Counted from the stretch's first letter, positions 34,201 to 44,388 are shown. The stretch: 64,000 nucleotides of DNA from Ctena decussata (GCA_963989385.1 OZ022512.1:29843899-29907898); one strand, 5' to 3'. Translations and numbers: made by a program. The notes: generated from the sequence alone by a model not told the origin.

Positions 34201-34538
34201 AGCTAATTATGTGATGCCAAAGTGTAGAACTGTTATTCTTTCATAGTTAAAATCATTTTGTACTATTTTGGAAGCGGTTTGGAAAGTGAGTTGTTACTTT
34301 GCAGACCCTATACAACGCCCCATTTCATTAAATGCAACGCTCCCGGAGTGTTAATAGGATTTACATGTACCTTAAAACCCCATTCTTCTGACAGTATACT
34401 GTATGTTAGTTATAAGATACCTCCTATTCCAGTGTAAACAGTGTAGCTGTCAAACTCTTCCTGCTGCAGCCCCTGATGAAGACGCTCTAACAGCTTGCCG
34501 GAAAACTGTTTCAGGTGATTTCTCCTGCTTTCTTCAAG
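19116..34538 (-). CDS. LANCL: LanC-like protein (LANCL1/2-type), 8 exons, lacks first ~25 residues
   Basis: Minus-strand exons 34538-34421, 30589-30382, 24733-24589, 23456-23316, 22805-22620, 20828-20652, 20000-19928 and 19207-19116 join in phase to 379 residues. Family landmarks appear in order: YTGIGGISYLNLHLYD, LSFLCGDAGPLALGAV, LLFGRVGYIYALLF, GAAHGLAGVFYIL, HWCHGAPGWIHMFIQAY, KGYGVCHGVSGNGYAFL and a terminal RFPAFQL. LANCL proteins are alpha/alpha-barrel cytosolic or membrane-associated proteins that bind zinc and glutathione; vertebrate members add glutathione to dehydroamino acids in damaged proteins. Cys251, Cys297 and His298 match the human LANCL1 zinc ligands Cys276/Cys322/His323, with identical 46-residue spacing, implying about 25 missing N-terminal residues. 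The first coding exon must lie beyond 34538; I did not find it. The gene converges on TMC and diverges from the PHD/FLYWCH gene. Confidence 0.95.
19928..20000 (-). CDS. LANCL: LANCL exon 7 (of those found)
   Basis: Acceptor ATATTACAG, donor GTAAGAT. Encodes FAEWCFDYGKHGC...SLFE, closely matching the vertebrate FAEWCLEYGEHGC segment. Too short to stand out as an open frame; recovered by family order and phase. Confidence 0.93.
20652..20828 (-). CDS. LANCL: LANCL exon with second zinc motif (Cys-His)
   Basis: Acceptor TTTCTATAG, donor AAG|GTGAGA. Encodes VFGDGKYLEAARDCAEVIWQ then the KGYGVCHG zinc motif (Cys297, His298) and YQLTREEKYIYRAYK. Confidence 0.95.
21118..21720. repeat. Dispersed repeat, copy 3, with a MITE insertion
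   Basis: Same family as 13545 and 16269 (GGAACTAATACAATTAGATC ... GGCAGCTATA-like block ... CAGTCAGTTATAGATTACTA). Between about 21176 and 21370 it is interrupted by sequence with inverted ends (GGTCGGGTAAATTCGGACA on the left, TGTCCGAATTTACCCTCC near 21328-21345), absent from copy 2 and so probably a younger MITE. Lies in a LANCL intron. Confidence 0.6.
21721..22619 (-). other. LANCL: LANCL intron, no feature
   Basis: AT-rich intronic sequence without recognisable exon or repeat boundary. Confidence 0.5.
22620..22805 (-). CDS. LANCL: LANCL exon with first zinc motif
   Basis: Exactly 62 codons, phase 0 to 0; acceptor TTTACAG, donor AAG|GTAAGT. Encodes LVRPSIDYMLTLRFPSGN and HWCHGAPGWIHMFIQAYK; Cys251 is the first zinc ligand. 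Confidence 0.95.
22806..23315 (-). other. LANCL: LANCL intron, no feature
   Basis: No repeat or exon seen. Confidence 0.5.
23316..23456 (-). CDS. LANCL: LANCL exon with GAAHGLAG motif
   Basis: 47 codons, phase 0 to 0; acceptor TATTCCAG, donor ATG|GTACAT. Encodes LMYAWHDKHYLGAAHGLAGV, the conserved LanC GxxHGxxG-type turn. Confidence 0.95.
23457..24588 (-). other. LANCL: LANCL intron, no feature
   Basis: Overlapping open frames around 23560-24570 carry no LANCL similarity and are not exons. Confidence 0.5.
24589..24733 (-). CDS. LANCL: LANCL exon with GRVGYIYALLF
   Basis: Acceptor TATTACAG, donor AAG|GTAAGT. One base completes an Arg codon started in the upstream exon (AG|G). Encodes LPDELLFGRVGYIYALLFVQ. 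Confidence 0.95.
27096..27444. mobile_element. MITE with CCAGTGATTTTTT ends inside B1
   Basis: Inverted ends CCAGTGATTTTTTTC and AAAAAAAATCACTGG. B2 has the empty site (CGGAACGTATCCATAGCC), which shows exactly what was inserted. The target duplication is TAT if the ends are CCAGTG, or GTATC if they are CAGTG. Confidence 0.8.
29101..29127. repeat. Poly-T run
   Basis: 27-base T run inside B1. The equivalent place in B2 (56861-56904) has T plus a (GT)n run, so the site expands in different ways in the two copies. Confidence 0.9.
29757..30381 (-). other. LANCL: LANCL intron flank, no feature
   Basis: Sequence between B1 and the next LANCL exon; no gene or repeat seen. Confidence 0.5.
30382..30589 (-). 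CDS. LANCL: LANCL exon with LCGDAGPLALGAV
   Basis: Acceptor ATTTGCAG, donor AG|GTAAAT. GT completes a Gly codon; AG starts an Arg codon. Encodes ISYLNLHLYDKWHDKRYLE and LSFLCGDAGPLALGAVIYQ. Confidence 0.95.
30718..30857. repeat. Near-perfect palindrome, ~62-bp arms
   Basis: Left arm begins ATCATTGGTCTCCGATGCGG and the right arm ends CCGCATCGGAGACCAATGAT; the loop is about 12 bp (30783-30794). Arms differ at only a few places. The next element starts 8 bp to the right. Confidence 0.9.
30865..31493. mobile_element. MITE with 16-bp perfect TIR
   Basis: Ends TTTTTCTTACCTACGA and TCGTAGGTAAGAAAAA are perfect inverted repeats, 629 bp apart. The interior has no coding content. The palindrome at 30718-30857 may be part of the same unit. 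Confidence 0.65.
31608..32593 (+). pseudogene. Non-LTR retrotransposon ORF2 C-terminus, split by an insertion
   Basis: 31608-31723 encodes LGLQTLQYRRLRADMTEVLK and GIDQCDKTQV. The frame resumes at 32354 with QVFQQQ, then FSQRIIDNRNNLS and SSTLYKFKSRLNVHWKNL, and stops at 32591-32593. These are typical C-terminal motifs of non-LTR reverse-transcriptase ORFs (R-R-x-R-x-D-M...K-I-L-N; F-K-S-R-L-x-x-H-W). The catalytic domain is absent, so it is a 5'-truncated dead copy; clade not determined. Confidence 0.75.
31724..32350. mobile_element. 627-bp insertion with an 11-bp target duplication
   Basis: ACCCAGGTATT stands at 31713-31723 and again at 32351-32361, and the host reading frame is restored when the 627 bp plus one copy are removed. 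Inside, a segment of about 91-97 bp is directly repeated (31824-31920 and 32204-32294, starting TACAATTAAAATCTAAAAAA). No TIRs seen. An 11-bp duplication would suit a MULE-like element or a retroposon. Confidence 0.8.
32594..33682 (-). other. LANCL: LANCL intron, mostly unassigned
   Basis: A diverged piece of SINE family 2 may lie at 33068-33290 (AGATGGATGGCT ... TTTCAACAGGATTTCAGTCAT). G-rich tracts are at 32826-32848 and 33200-33238. Nothing else recognised. Confidence 0.4.
33683..33943 (+). mobile_element. Full-length tRNA-derived SINE with 12-bp target duplication
   Basis: Head GGGCCCACATAGCGTAGTGG (A box) and GGGTTCGATTCCCGG (B box, 33737-33751); body with GGTTTTCTCCGGGTAGATCT and CTCCGGTTTCCTCC, a core phrase resembling conserved SINE central domains of other animals; 3' tail AAATAAATAAAGTTTACATT. 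TAATATGACATC is present unchanged on both sides (33671-33682, 33944-33955). Young-looking insertion in a LANCL intron. Confidence 0.88.
33961..34005. mobile_element. Half copy of a palindromic MITE
   Basis: AGAACCGT...ACGGTTCT hairpin followed by GAGGGTCACAATATATG, the same outer arm as in the palindrome at 34634-34700. Together they bracket LANCL exon 34421-34538. Confidence 0.6.
34421..34538 (-). CDS. LANCL: First LANCL exon found
   Basis: Acceptor GTGAACTGCAG at 34539, donor G|GTATCT. Encodes LEESRRNHLKQFSGKLLERL and YTVYTGIG, aligning with LANCL1 from about residue 26. Phase 0 at its start means one more coding exon, containing the start codon and the NP-x-x-DY-type motif, should exist upstream (right). 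Confidence 0.9.
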
Positions 34539-34633
34539 CTGCAGTTCACAAAAATGACAAATACCAGAGCCCTAGATATGAGGGAGTATTTGGTGATAAT
34601 TTAGGATAATTTTTTGTTATTTCTATATAAAAA

Positions 34634-34700
34634 CGTATGTTGTGACCCTTCATCTAAACCGTCTCGACGAGACGGTTCAGATGAGGGGTCACAACATATG
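34634..34700. mobile_element. 67-bp palindromic MITE remnant
   Basis: Arms of 33 bp with three mismatches around a single central A (34667): left arm starts CGTATGTTGTGACCC, right arm ends GGGTCACAACATATG, centre CCGTCTCGACGAGACGG. Confidence 0.85.
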
Positions 34701-36311
34701 GTTTCAATGAGAAATAAAAAAAATATCCTTCAATTATCATCAAATATTCCTCTTAACTAGAGTTGTGAAATACATCATTATGTACGAGAGCTCTTGTGTG
34801 CGGAAAAATATATGCCCATTGAGGTTTATAGTAAAGAGGGAAACAAAAAATGACCAGAACTTTCTTGGTAACTGACATCTTCAGTAGTGAGGCTGGTATG
34901 AAATCAGTATAAAAGCTATACAAAAGGTCATAGTTCTATCAAAACTGTAAGTAGAGTCGTTGTACATTGTCCAATAGTGTCTTGCCTTTATGCAACGTTT
35001 CAAAGCAAAGAGAGAAACAGTTATAAAGTTATGGAGCAGCATGAAATCACTTTAAGAAATATAATAAGAGCTGTCACCTGACAGCGTAGTTTGCCTGAAC
35101 TGGTGCTTGCCCATCTCAAAGGCATTTGTCGCTATGACTTGCATGATATAAAACTTCATGCAAGCATGTCCTTATATTGTCAACATATTTATCAACAAAA
35201 GCTTTCAGATAAAATTCTACATCAATGACCTTCATTTCAGTGTCACCCAGTGGGGTGTGAACAGTAGTTTATCAAATAACATCAGTTCATGTATAAACTA
35301 AATCCATCCCATGCACTATGGAATAGTATGCTATCAGAATACATTAACAAAACCTCAATTTTTCTAAGTCTATGACCTTGACCTCAAGATCTCTGAGTGG
35401 GGTGGCGTGGTTCTCTCTAAATCTTTGGACCAATATCTAACTACAGTGCAAATATCAAAATAATCCATTCATGAGAAATTTAGATATACTTAATTGCAAA
35501 ACTTCAAAGTGAGTGTGACCAAATTTTTGACCCGTAAGCCTCACTCCAGGGTCTGACCCAAAGGTATAGTGCTATGTAATGAAAGGTTATGCTATGATAT
35601 GAATATACAGTGTATTCCAAATATGGAAGGGTTCTTGTCAGTTGTTGCTGAGATATAAATGTTTAAAAACTTTGTTGTAAAACTTTAAAGTGAGTGTGAC
35701 CTAATCCTTTTTACCCCTATGCCCCACATCAGGGTCTGACCCTGAGGAATAGTCTTATAATGAAAGGTTATGCTTTGATATGAATATACAGTCACAGTGT
35801 ATTCCAAATATATAAGGGTTCTTGTCAGTGGTTGCTGAGATATGAATGTTTAAAATTCTTGTGTCTTAAAACTTTAAAGTGAGGGTGACCTAATTTTTTA
35901 CCTGTGTGCTCCACCCCAAGGCCTCACTCAGGGCTACAATGTTATAAAATAAAATGTGATGCTATAGTTTGATTATACTCCAGATATCAAAGGATTCTGG
36001 CCAGTGGTTGTAGAGATTTGCAAGAGTTTAAAACAAACTTTGACGTAAAACTTTTAAGTGTGATGACAACGCCCACGCCAGAGTGACAACAATACAGACG
36101 AGCTGAAAAGGGGCATAATTCTGTCAAAATCAGAAGTAGGTTAATGGTTTGTTTATGAGATGCATATCCTCTGATGACATTTTATACCCGTACAAACTTT
36201 CAAAGAAAAAATCTTAAACAGTTCGTAAGATATGGAGCACACACAAAATCTATCCTTTAGACTTTTAATCCCTAATAGTGGAGCAAATATGTTGGGCTAT
36301 CTTTCAAGGGG
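34701..36311. repeat. Tandem array, ~183-bp units, and related flanking repeat
   Basis: AAAACTT(C/T)AAAGTGAG(T/G)GTGACC recurs at about 35506, 35688 and 35872, with a decayed copy near 36050 (~183-bp period); each unit also has GGTTATGCTATGATATGAATA or a variant. Before it (34980-35130) a GTTATGGAGCAGCATGAAAT block matches 42483-42540 beyond the foldback, so the foldback probably sits inside an older repeat. Confidence 0.55.
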
Positions 36312-39300
36312 GTGGTCTACGGAGTGTAACATTTGTTTTTGTACATCAAAATGATCGCCTGGGTCTATAGTTATCAAATTCAGCGTTTGCCACTCTGGCA
36401 AACCTTGCATAACTCTGCAGTGGCCAGTTATTTACGTTACCTCGTTATATTTTAGATATCAAACATATTTATTTAAGTCATTAAGAAATATATTTAAACA
36501 ATATACATGTATCAAATATTAATATTTTCTGCAAGACTGATTGACTTGCTATAAGAAAGAATGTTTAGAAAACAAATCAGAACCTCTATGCTGTTGTTTT
36601 CGTTACAATATAATATGTCCCCCTCAAAAATTTAAAATGTAAATTAGGTTGTTGTTTTTACAAACGATTTGTGATAAAATAGTCCAAACGACTTTTTTTC
36701 TAATTGTTTCGTTAAGCACCATTCTAACAAAATAAATCTGAGACCTCTAGCCTTTATACTTTGTCAGATATGTACTGTTGAACACCTATTCCCTGCTGGT
36801 GGCTGCAAACTAATTTTCCCACAATTGTGCGTACAAAAGATGGCTAATAAGTTATTTTAAACTAACATATTAGCCCTGTTGCATTACGATCATGCTAAAC
36901 ATGATATAAAACAACAGTTCACAAAATGTTTTGACCTTACAACACACATTTTAACAAAAGTAACGTACTTAACAGATTTAAATGTTTGAGTAAAGCATAG
37001 GTCATTCCCACCACGAATATACTTTTTTTGAAATACTGACTTTTAAGCAACACAAATGTGATGACAATAGTTGATGTTTATTGTAAACTGAAAGTTTTGC
37101 GTAGTTTAATCGCCTCCTTAGACAGAAAACAGTGTTATTTACATGACTTGCAAAGCTGAGACTGTTCTGTTGTTTAAATGAAGCTTTTATTAATCAATCT
37201 GTACATGAAATATGCTTATTTTTTTCATTTAACCAAAACTAGCTAATCATAACTTACAATTTTGTACTCAGAAAGGTAACGTTAATAACCTTTATTTCAA
37301 AACAGTCACTGAGATTAAATATTACTACTGCCAAATATGTTTAAGCTTTATTATTTTTAGCTGAAATGAAAACATTTTATAACGCACATTTGACTGGTTT
37401 AAGGCTACCCAAAGTAACTAATTATTGAAAGCTCCAAGGCAGAGCATCAGTTGTGGTGTATCGATGTTATAGTTTTTGTCGTTCACTTATTTGTAATCTT
37501 CCAAAAATCGGTAATTTTCATCGACATATTTGCTATCATTCTGCCATTAATAGCCATATATAGAAAAAGACAGAAATGGGTGAAAACAGTCGTTTGTGTG
37601 ACTAATTATGTTTAGCTAAGGCTAGCTTTGTGATCATCTGCATGGAAAAGGCTGCATGTTTATTTGGCTAGTATCATCTGACTACTTGTCTTATAACTTC
37701 GTGCTGCAAGGACTTCTATGGTTAAGCCGTGAATTTTCCCCATGATAAAAAAGTTATACGGATCACTGACTTCTGCTTTGCATTTTTGACTATGACATGT
37801 AACTTGCATGACAAATGAATTTTCAACTGTTTGTGTGTATGTAAAGTACGTTAAACATACGTTGACGTTGACGTCATTGTTGAGATAAATTGTAAATTAT
37901 CCTCAAACTGATCGTTGAATAAAAAATTATTGTATACATTTCACCCTTTTTTGACTTACATTACTTACATAACAGACAATACTGGATAGTTTTGACTATA
38001 TATATGTGACCTTGACCTCATTTCAAGGTCATGGTACACAATATAATTCTTGAAGATCACAGTGCTACTGTTGACCATTCTTCTTCTTTGGCTTACTGAG
38101 TATCGTTCCCCCACGTGACCCAGCTTCCCACTCATATATATTGCGTACTTGGATCACATAAGTCCGCTGCATGAAGGAAATGCTGGGTCACGGGGGGGGG
38201 GGGGGGGGGGGAGTACTTGTACCTTAATTATAGTGAAGCGTTAAATTTTGGCCGTTTTGACCGGAAGTGTAACTATGGTTTTGCATGTTTAAATGCCAGT
38301 CAGGCGTAACAAGAAGAAAATCATTGCTTTGTATTGTGATATGCGTGTATTTAGCATGCTTTTATGACAAAAATGTATGGAATGAATGACTGGTTTCCAT
38401 ACTTTTATTAGATCTACCTCAAAAGATGAGGTATGCGAAAACCTTGAATTTAGGGTAGGTAGGGTCAGAATGGATTATCTCCCCATGTCTTTGGGTCTGA
38501 ATCACAAATGATCTGATTTCATACGGTTTACATATTTGTGAAAGCTCTGCTAAGAAAAATTTGCGCACTTTATACTTTTAAAAATTCGGACCTGTCACGC
38601 CGGTCTAATGGGGAAAATCCTCGCCTTAATCATAGAAGTCCTTTGCAATTTGGTATTGCGAGTGGATTGTTTCACAGAAGGAATCGATTCCTGATTGCTG
38701 CCCCTTTACACTTCTTTCTCTGTTTTGACCTTTTCCTATAAAAAGCAATATATAAAACCAATGTTTATATATTTTATACGCCTAAAAGCATCATTTTTAT
38801 CAAAGTAAGGTATATAATAGGTTGAAAAGTATGAGTTATTTTATTCTACTGCAGCAAGTGTAAAGTTCCGTGTGCTTACCATGAAAATTTCCGTCGTCCC
38901 TCATCTTATTGCAAATTATATTTGGGTTAATCTAGGCTTATTCTGAGTCAGCTTGAATAAAAAAGGGAATTTAGCTGAACCTGGTGCTAGGGGGCATTGT
39001 CATTGTTGCAACATTATATTGCTGGGGCACACAGTCAGCTTAAGCAAGGTGCTAATTTTGTTTTCTCTGGTGCATTCCTTGCTTCTAGAGAATCTTCCTT
39101 CAGAATTTTGTTAGGTGAATGGATATTGTGTGAACTGAAATAACTATGACTACCTTGGTCTCCCTGTCTAATGTGGGTAATCTTATTACTTTGCAATCAT
39201 CATCAAAATGACATTTAATTCGAGTCAGTGATAATTTACTAACATCAACTACTTGGTTTGGTAGTCAGAACAGGTACGTATACAGCATTCAACAGTAAAC

Positions 39301-42190
39301 GAGTTGCCATATTACCCTTTTACTGTTAAGAAGTTTTCATATTAATGCTAGAGTAACAAGGTGCAGAAAGTAACCGCCCTCAGGTATAATGCAAATGTTG
39401 AAAGCAAACATTGAGGTGCCAAAGGTTAACCTAATAGAGTCTCGCCATACATCTCTGAAGGGATTTAAATATTTGATTCATCTACTTAATTGTTTTAAAT
39501 AATTATAGTCCCAGAGAAAGGGCTAAGACAGTAACATAATTACCCATATTTTTTCTATATAATGCATTTTTGTATTGTTATTATGCCTGTTTTAGATGTT
39601 TTGCTTAAATGAGGATATTTTTTGCACACGGTAACCAGAGCATGAGTATGAAACTTGTTCATAGTAAAAGGGTCTGTCCCAAGAACTGAAGAACTTTTAG
39701 TGCTTCATCTTGATGCATCATACCAAACAGATAATATCATAAAGAATCGTAATTCTAATCTGACAAAGCGTTTACATTTGATTGTTGTATACGTTACCTT
39801 TTTAATTACCAAACCAAGGAGTCAAAGTACATGAATTATCATTGACTCAATAAAAAGACCATTTTGATAATGGTTTTAAAATAATAACAGTATGTCACAA
39901 TCATAGTATCTGTGCCTTATCTTGAAAGGAATCAAACAGAGCCTGCTATGTTCTTTCAAGTGTGTGTTGCTTGCTTTTATATGGTCTTCTAGTATATTTT
40001 GGAAATAATACTGTATCATCGTGAATGGACCACCTCAATGTTTTACTGCAATCTGTAATGCTTCCGTAGATGATTCCTATTTCTATGGATGATAATGGTC
40101 TACTCTTAAAGAAAACTCTTTTCTCTTACAGTAGCCAATTCTTTCCTTTTAGAGTTTACACCCATTTTAGGCCAAAGTATAATTTGCAGAATTATTTTAT
40201 GTAATAATGTATCCAGTCATCTTAAATTCTTGGAATGTTTTTTAATGTTAAGGAATATTTCCTGGAAACAAGGAATGGATCACAAAATAAATAAACAAAT
40301 AAATAAATGAAAAAAATAAAACAAAACAACCACCTCGGTTTAAGTAAGTTTATATTCGGAAATGTAATGTTGCAACACTACCAGTACCACCTAGCACCAG
40401 CTTCAGCTAAATTCCTTTTTCAAATCGACTCGTAATGAGTCCAGATGATCCCAAATGACCAGAAAATATTTGATTTGCATGTAAATGAAGTACAAGAAAG
40501 AGTTTTAAGGTGGTCACATGACAATTTGCACTAGGTGCAGTGCAGTAAAACAACTATTACTTTGTAACATGTTATATACGTTACTTTGGTTTAAATATAT
40601 GCTGTAGGGCAAAAATATTTAAACTACAGTTTTATATATTGCTTTTATAGAAAACGGTCAAAACAGATAAACAGTGTAAAAGGGCGCCGATCAGGAACTG
40701 TTTAACTTGTGACACAATTCTAGCCACACAACACCAAACTGTAAATAGTAACATAAAGTGACAAAACATGTATTCAAACGATACTAAAGGGTGGCCAAAT
40801 AAACATCCAGCCCATTCCATACAGAAGTCCACAAAGCTAGCTTTAATAAAACAATCTCAGGAACACATATTGTCCATTTTCACCGTTTTTCTTTTTGTTT
40901 CTATATACACCAGAATGACGGCCAATAAACAAAAAAAAAAAAACAAAAAAAAAAAAAAAAAAAATCATTTTTTGAAGGCTACAGGTAAGTGGAAAACACA
41001 AACTATATAACATCAATGCGCCAAACCGAATGCACCGCCGTGGAAATGTCACTGATTAATCATATAGGTTCGGTTTAAATCAATCGAAAATATTTTTAAC
41101 TCAAACAAGGCTGAGGCACATTTGGCTGTAGCAACAGTTAATCTCAGGGGTTGTTTTCAAATAATGGTAACACACGTTACCTTTCTGAGTACAAAACTGT
41201 ATGTTATTGGTTATTTTGTTATAGAGGATGTTTTAAATGTGATTCTGATATTAATGGAAAAAATAATCGTTTTCCATGTACAGGTTAATTCACGAAGGCT
41301 TGTTTCTAATTGTAGGACAATTTCACCTTTGTATGTCATGTAAATAACACTGTTTGCTGCCCGAGTAGCCAATTTTTCAACACAGAAAAATTCATTTAAC
41401 GATAAATAAAACGCATAGTTATCACAGTTCCATTGCTTAAAAGTCAGAATTTCAAAATAGTGTTTTCCTGGCCTGAATGATAGACGCTTTTGGCAAACAT
41501 CCACAATCTGTTAAATACGTTACATTAGTTTAAATATGTGTTGTAAGGTCAAAAATATTTTTTAACATTTGCTTTATATCATGTTTAACATGATCTCATT
41601 GCAACGGACCCAATTTATCTATTTAAATAGCTTATTAGCCATCTTTTGTACAAATAATTGTGTGAAAACAGACTTTCTAGCCTCCAACACGGAATAGGTG
41701 TAACCAAGTTAAACAGAACATGGTTAACAAAGTATAAAAGCTAGAGGACTCAAATTTGTTTTGCTAGAACTATATGAAATGTTGCTAGCTAAACAAGAGT
41801 AAAATTGAACAGTTTGGGCCATTTTGTCATAAAGATTTCATAAAATGCAACGATTTAAGTTTGTATTTTAAATTTTCAAGGGGTTCATTTTATTTTTCAC
41901 GAAAATAACAGCACAAAAGTTCTGAATTGTTTCCAAGGTAACTTAACGTATAGCAAATTAATAATTGCTACAAAAAATAATGACATTTGATATATTTATA
42001 ATGTTAAAGCATACTTCCTATTGACTTCAATGAATATTTTTGATACTCAAAATTTAATGGGGTAACGTAAACAACTGGCCACTACAGAGTTATGCAAGGT
42101 TTGCCAAGGTGGCAAACACTGAATTTTATAACTACAGACCAAGGCGATCATTTTGATATATGAAAACAAATGTTACACTCCGTAGACCAC
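36312..42190. mobile_element. 5.9-kb foldback element, long diverged inverted arms
   Basis: Outer ends GTGGTCTACGGAGTGTAACA (left) and TGTTACACTCCGTAGACCAC (right) are reverse complements. Matching inner points include GCAAACCTTGCATAACTCTG / CAGAGTTATGCAAGGTTTGC, CAGAAAGGTAACG (37270) / CGTTACCTTTCTG (~41175), and GCTGAACCTGGTGCTAGG (~38975) / CCTAGCACCAGCTTCAGC (~40395). The arms are thus roughly 36312-39030 and 40365-42190, with insertions or deletions and visible divergence; the loop holds no recognised gene. Flanks share AGCAAATATG in inverted orientation, so the true ends may lie slightly further out. Confidence 0.75.
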
Positions 42191-43253
42191 TACCTCCCTT
42201 TTCTAGGCCACTTACGCAATCATATTTGCTCTACTATAAGTGTGCCCTTAATGATAGTTCAACAATGTTATATTGTAAATTCTGCGCAATACATCATCTT
42301 AATTAGATGAACAACTGGTCCAAGTTTAAGGACAATCTTTCCAGACAATCTTTTAGGACACATGAGTGGACAAAGTTAATGGACAGACAGACAGAAGAGC
42401 ACCACAATATTATGTTCTGCTGATAATGTTTCATATATGTACAATGTTTCAATTCATAATCTTATACAGAGTTAAGGGAGTTATGGAGCAGACATGAAAT
42501 CACTGTAAGAAATATACAAACAGGTAGCTAAGAATTGGTTCAGGTGGACTTGGTCACATGATCCAAATGGCAGGCATGCCCATTTATTGTAAGAAATCTT
42601 TAAAAATCTCCTAGTCCAGATTCGAAAGCCCTATGACCCTGAAATCATTTTTGTAGCATTGGGGACTTGGGCCTTACTAAGTCTGTTCAAATTATGGCCC
42701 TGGGTTGACCCTGACCTAATTTATGCCAAGCTCAACTTTGGTTTCTTATGTTTTTATATGGAAAAATGGTGGGTTTCTGAGATGCTGTTTAAGTCTAAGA
42801 TATGGCATATGGTTAAATAAATTAGTGGTTAGGGAACTTAAATTAGTGGTTACAGAACATTTACACCCTGTCAGGTGATGCTCCTAGGATATTTCTACAA
42901 CAACAACATAAGTTGTTTTTAAACCTTTTCCTGGGGGTGGCTGTCCCATTCCCTCTCCCTGGACAAAGTACATTCCAACTTGAACCCCTGTCCATTAACT
43001 GGAAGAAGAAGAAGAATCTCAGTGGTAAGTGCACTTAGTGGAGGCCCCCTGTGCAGGGAGAGTAAGCCCCTGTGCAGGTTCAAGATCCCTACTATAGCTA
43101 CATGGCTATACCTAGGCTTTCATCCTGCAAAACCCGAGTGTACACACATACACCGTCTGTAACCTCTTCGGGGGTTAAGGTGTAAATGGAAGAAGGAAGA
43201 AAGAAATTACAAACTCATCTCACACACTTTCCTAAACTTTTGTTTCAGCTTAC
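42191..43253. other. Repeat remnants, no gene
   Basis: Contains a piece related to 34980-35130 and short-repeat matter (42830-42860 duplicates AATTAGTGGTTA). The stretch 42997-43200 looks like a SINE-type sequence, but I cannot assign boundaries. Confidence 0.4.
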
Positions 43254-43435
43254 CCCCTTCAGCACTTGGTTCGCTGGAACCTGTATGACGTCCCCCTCGG
43301 GATTTAAGACGTAAAGGAAGATAGTTATATACGACATAGCCACCCCCATAGCCATTGAGTAAAATCTATAAGCTGCTGCAGTGAGCTGATCAAATCTGAC
43401 TGACAGACCCTTGTGAGTAACAGTGTGTATTCTGT
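43254..43435 (-). CDS. Candidate isolated exon, unknown protein
   Basis: Minus strand: acceptor TTTTGTACAG, donor GGG|GTAAGC, and an open frame of 60 codons after a two-base phase, ending in phase 0. The middle is hydrophobic (FYSMAMGVAMSYITIFLYVL, a possible membrane segment) followed by NPEGDVIQVPANQVLKG. I do not recognise the family. It does not resemble the missing LANCL N-terminus and the phase bookkeeping is untested. It may be an exon of a nested gene, a retained fragment or chance. Confidence 0.35.
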
Positions 43436-43494
43436 CTGTACAAAATAAAGATTTTACAAGTCCGAAATCGAGCTTAGACGAAACGGGTGCAAGA

Positions 43495-43650
43495 CGATTC
43501 GTACCCTGGACGTTTCGTACCCAAGTCAATTCGTACCCTGTCCTGGTCGATTCGTACCCTAGTCCTGGTCGATTCGTACCCTACTGCTGGTCGATTCGTA
43601 CCCTATTTCTGATCGATTAGTACCCTGTCCCGGGCGATTCGTACCCTCAC
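43495..43650. repeat. Minisatellite, GATTCGTACCCT units
   Basis: Seven to eight units of about 20-25 bp, consensus near GTCCTGGTCGATTCGTACCC, located 0.65 kb upstream of the PHD/FLYWCH start codon. Confidence 0.9.
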
Positions 43651-44285
43651 TTACAATAATCTACAATATCGATACTACGGTTACAAACCAATATTTAGGA
43701 TGAAAATCATGATGGTATGGTAATTAAATTTAATAAGTTGAACCCTTTACTTATCATTGTACGGATATAATATTTTTAATTCTAATAATTGTATTTTTAT
43801 TTTTTATGACTTTGTAATATTTAATGTTTTATTCATAAGCCAAAAACTGCAATAAATAATTAGTCTTTGATGAATAGCGACTAATCAAAGCCCGTGTCGT
43901 TAATCTTAATCTGCGCAAATCATTTAAGACTGATTGGTTTTCAAATTACCTTGGTCTCTTTCTTTAATTGCGCATCAAACACATGAAACTGTTTGATATA
44001 CGCGTGAAAGCAGCCCCATAAAGAAAAACTTCGGCAAGCAAACATACTAATCGGGTAAAGCTGATTGAAAAACAAATAGCAATTAAATGAGGTGTCAAAC
44101 AGTACTTGCTTAAAATAGAAAAAGAACAAAAGGTTAAGAAAGTTACCATTGTTATAAAAAATGTCTTTAATTTGTCGGCGAGCTAGTATATATGTTTGTA
44201 AAACTTGGCGGCTGTATTACATCAAGATTACGCATCGTTATAAACGCACCACTGTGTATCTATCATTCGGTAGTATTGTTACAAA
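43651..44285 (+). promoter_or_regulatory. Presumed 5' flank of the PHD/FLYWCH gene
   Basis: AT-rich, no exon recognised. Position between the minisatellite and the first ATG, and divergent from LANCL, suggests it holds the promoter; no TATA box or initiator is convincing. Confidence 0.25.
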
Positions 44286-44388
44286 ATGTCTGTTTTGTGC
44301 ATTGAGTGTAACTCTGAGGTCCGTGCTCGCATGCATGCTGTTTCTTGTGATGTCTGCGAAGGCTGGCAACATCGAAAATGTGGAACAG
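44286..44388 (+). CDS. PHD/FLYWCH exon 1
   Basis: Starts ATGTCTGTTTTGTGC; donor G|GTATCT. Carries the first three ligand pairs of the PHD finger (C5, C8, C21, C24, H29, C32). Confidence 0.8.

Noticed and set aside
38881..38935. Minus-strand candidate for the missing first LANCL exon (…MRDDGNFH before a GTAAGC donor)
   Set aside because: The donor leaves phase 1 while the next exon needs phase 0, the frame has a stop just upstream, and it lies inside the foldback arm.
43690..44150. Minus-strand frames as LANCL first exon
   Set aside because: No LANCL N-terminal motif and no fitting donor in phase 0.
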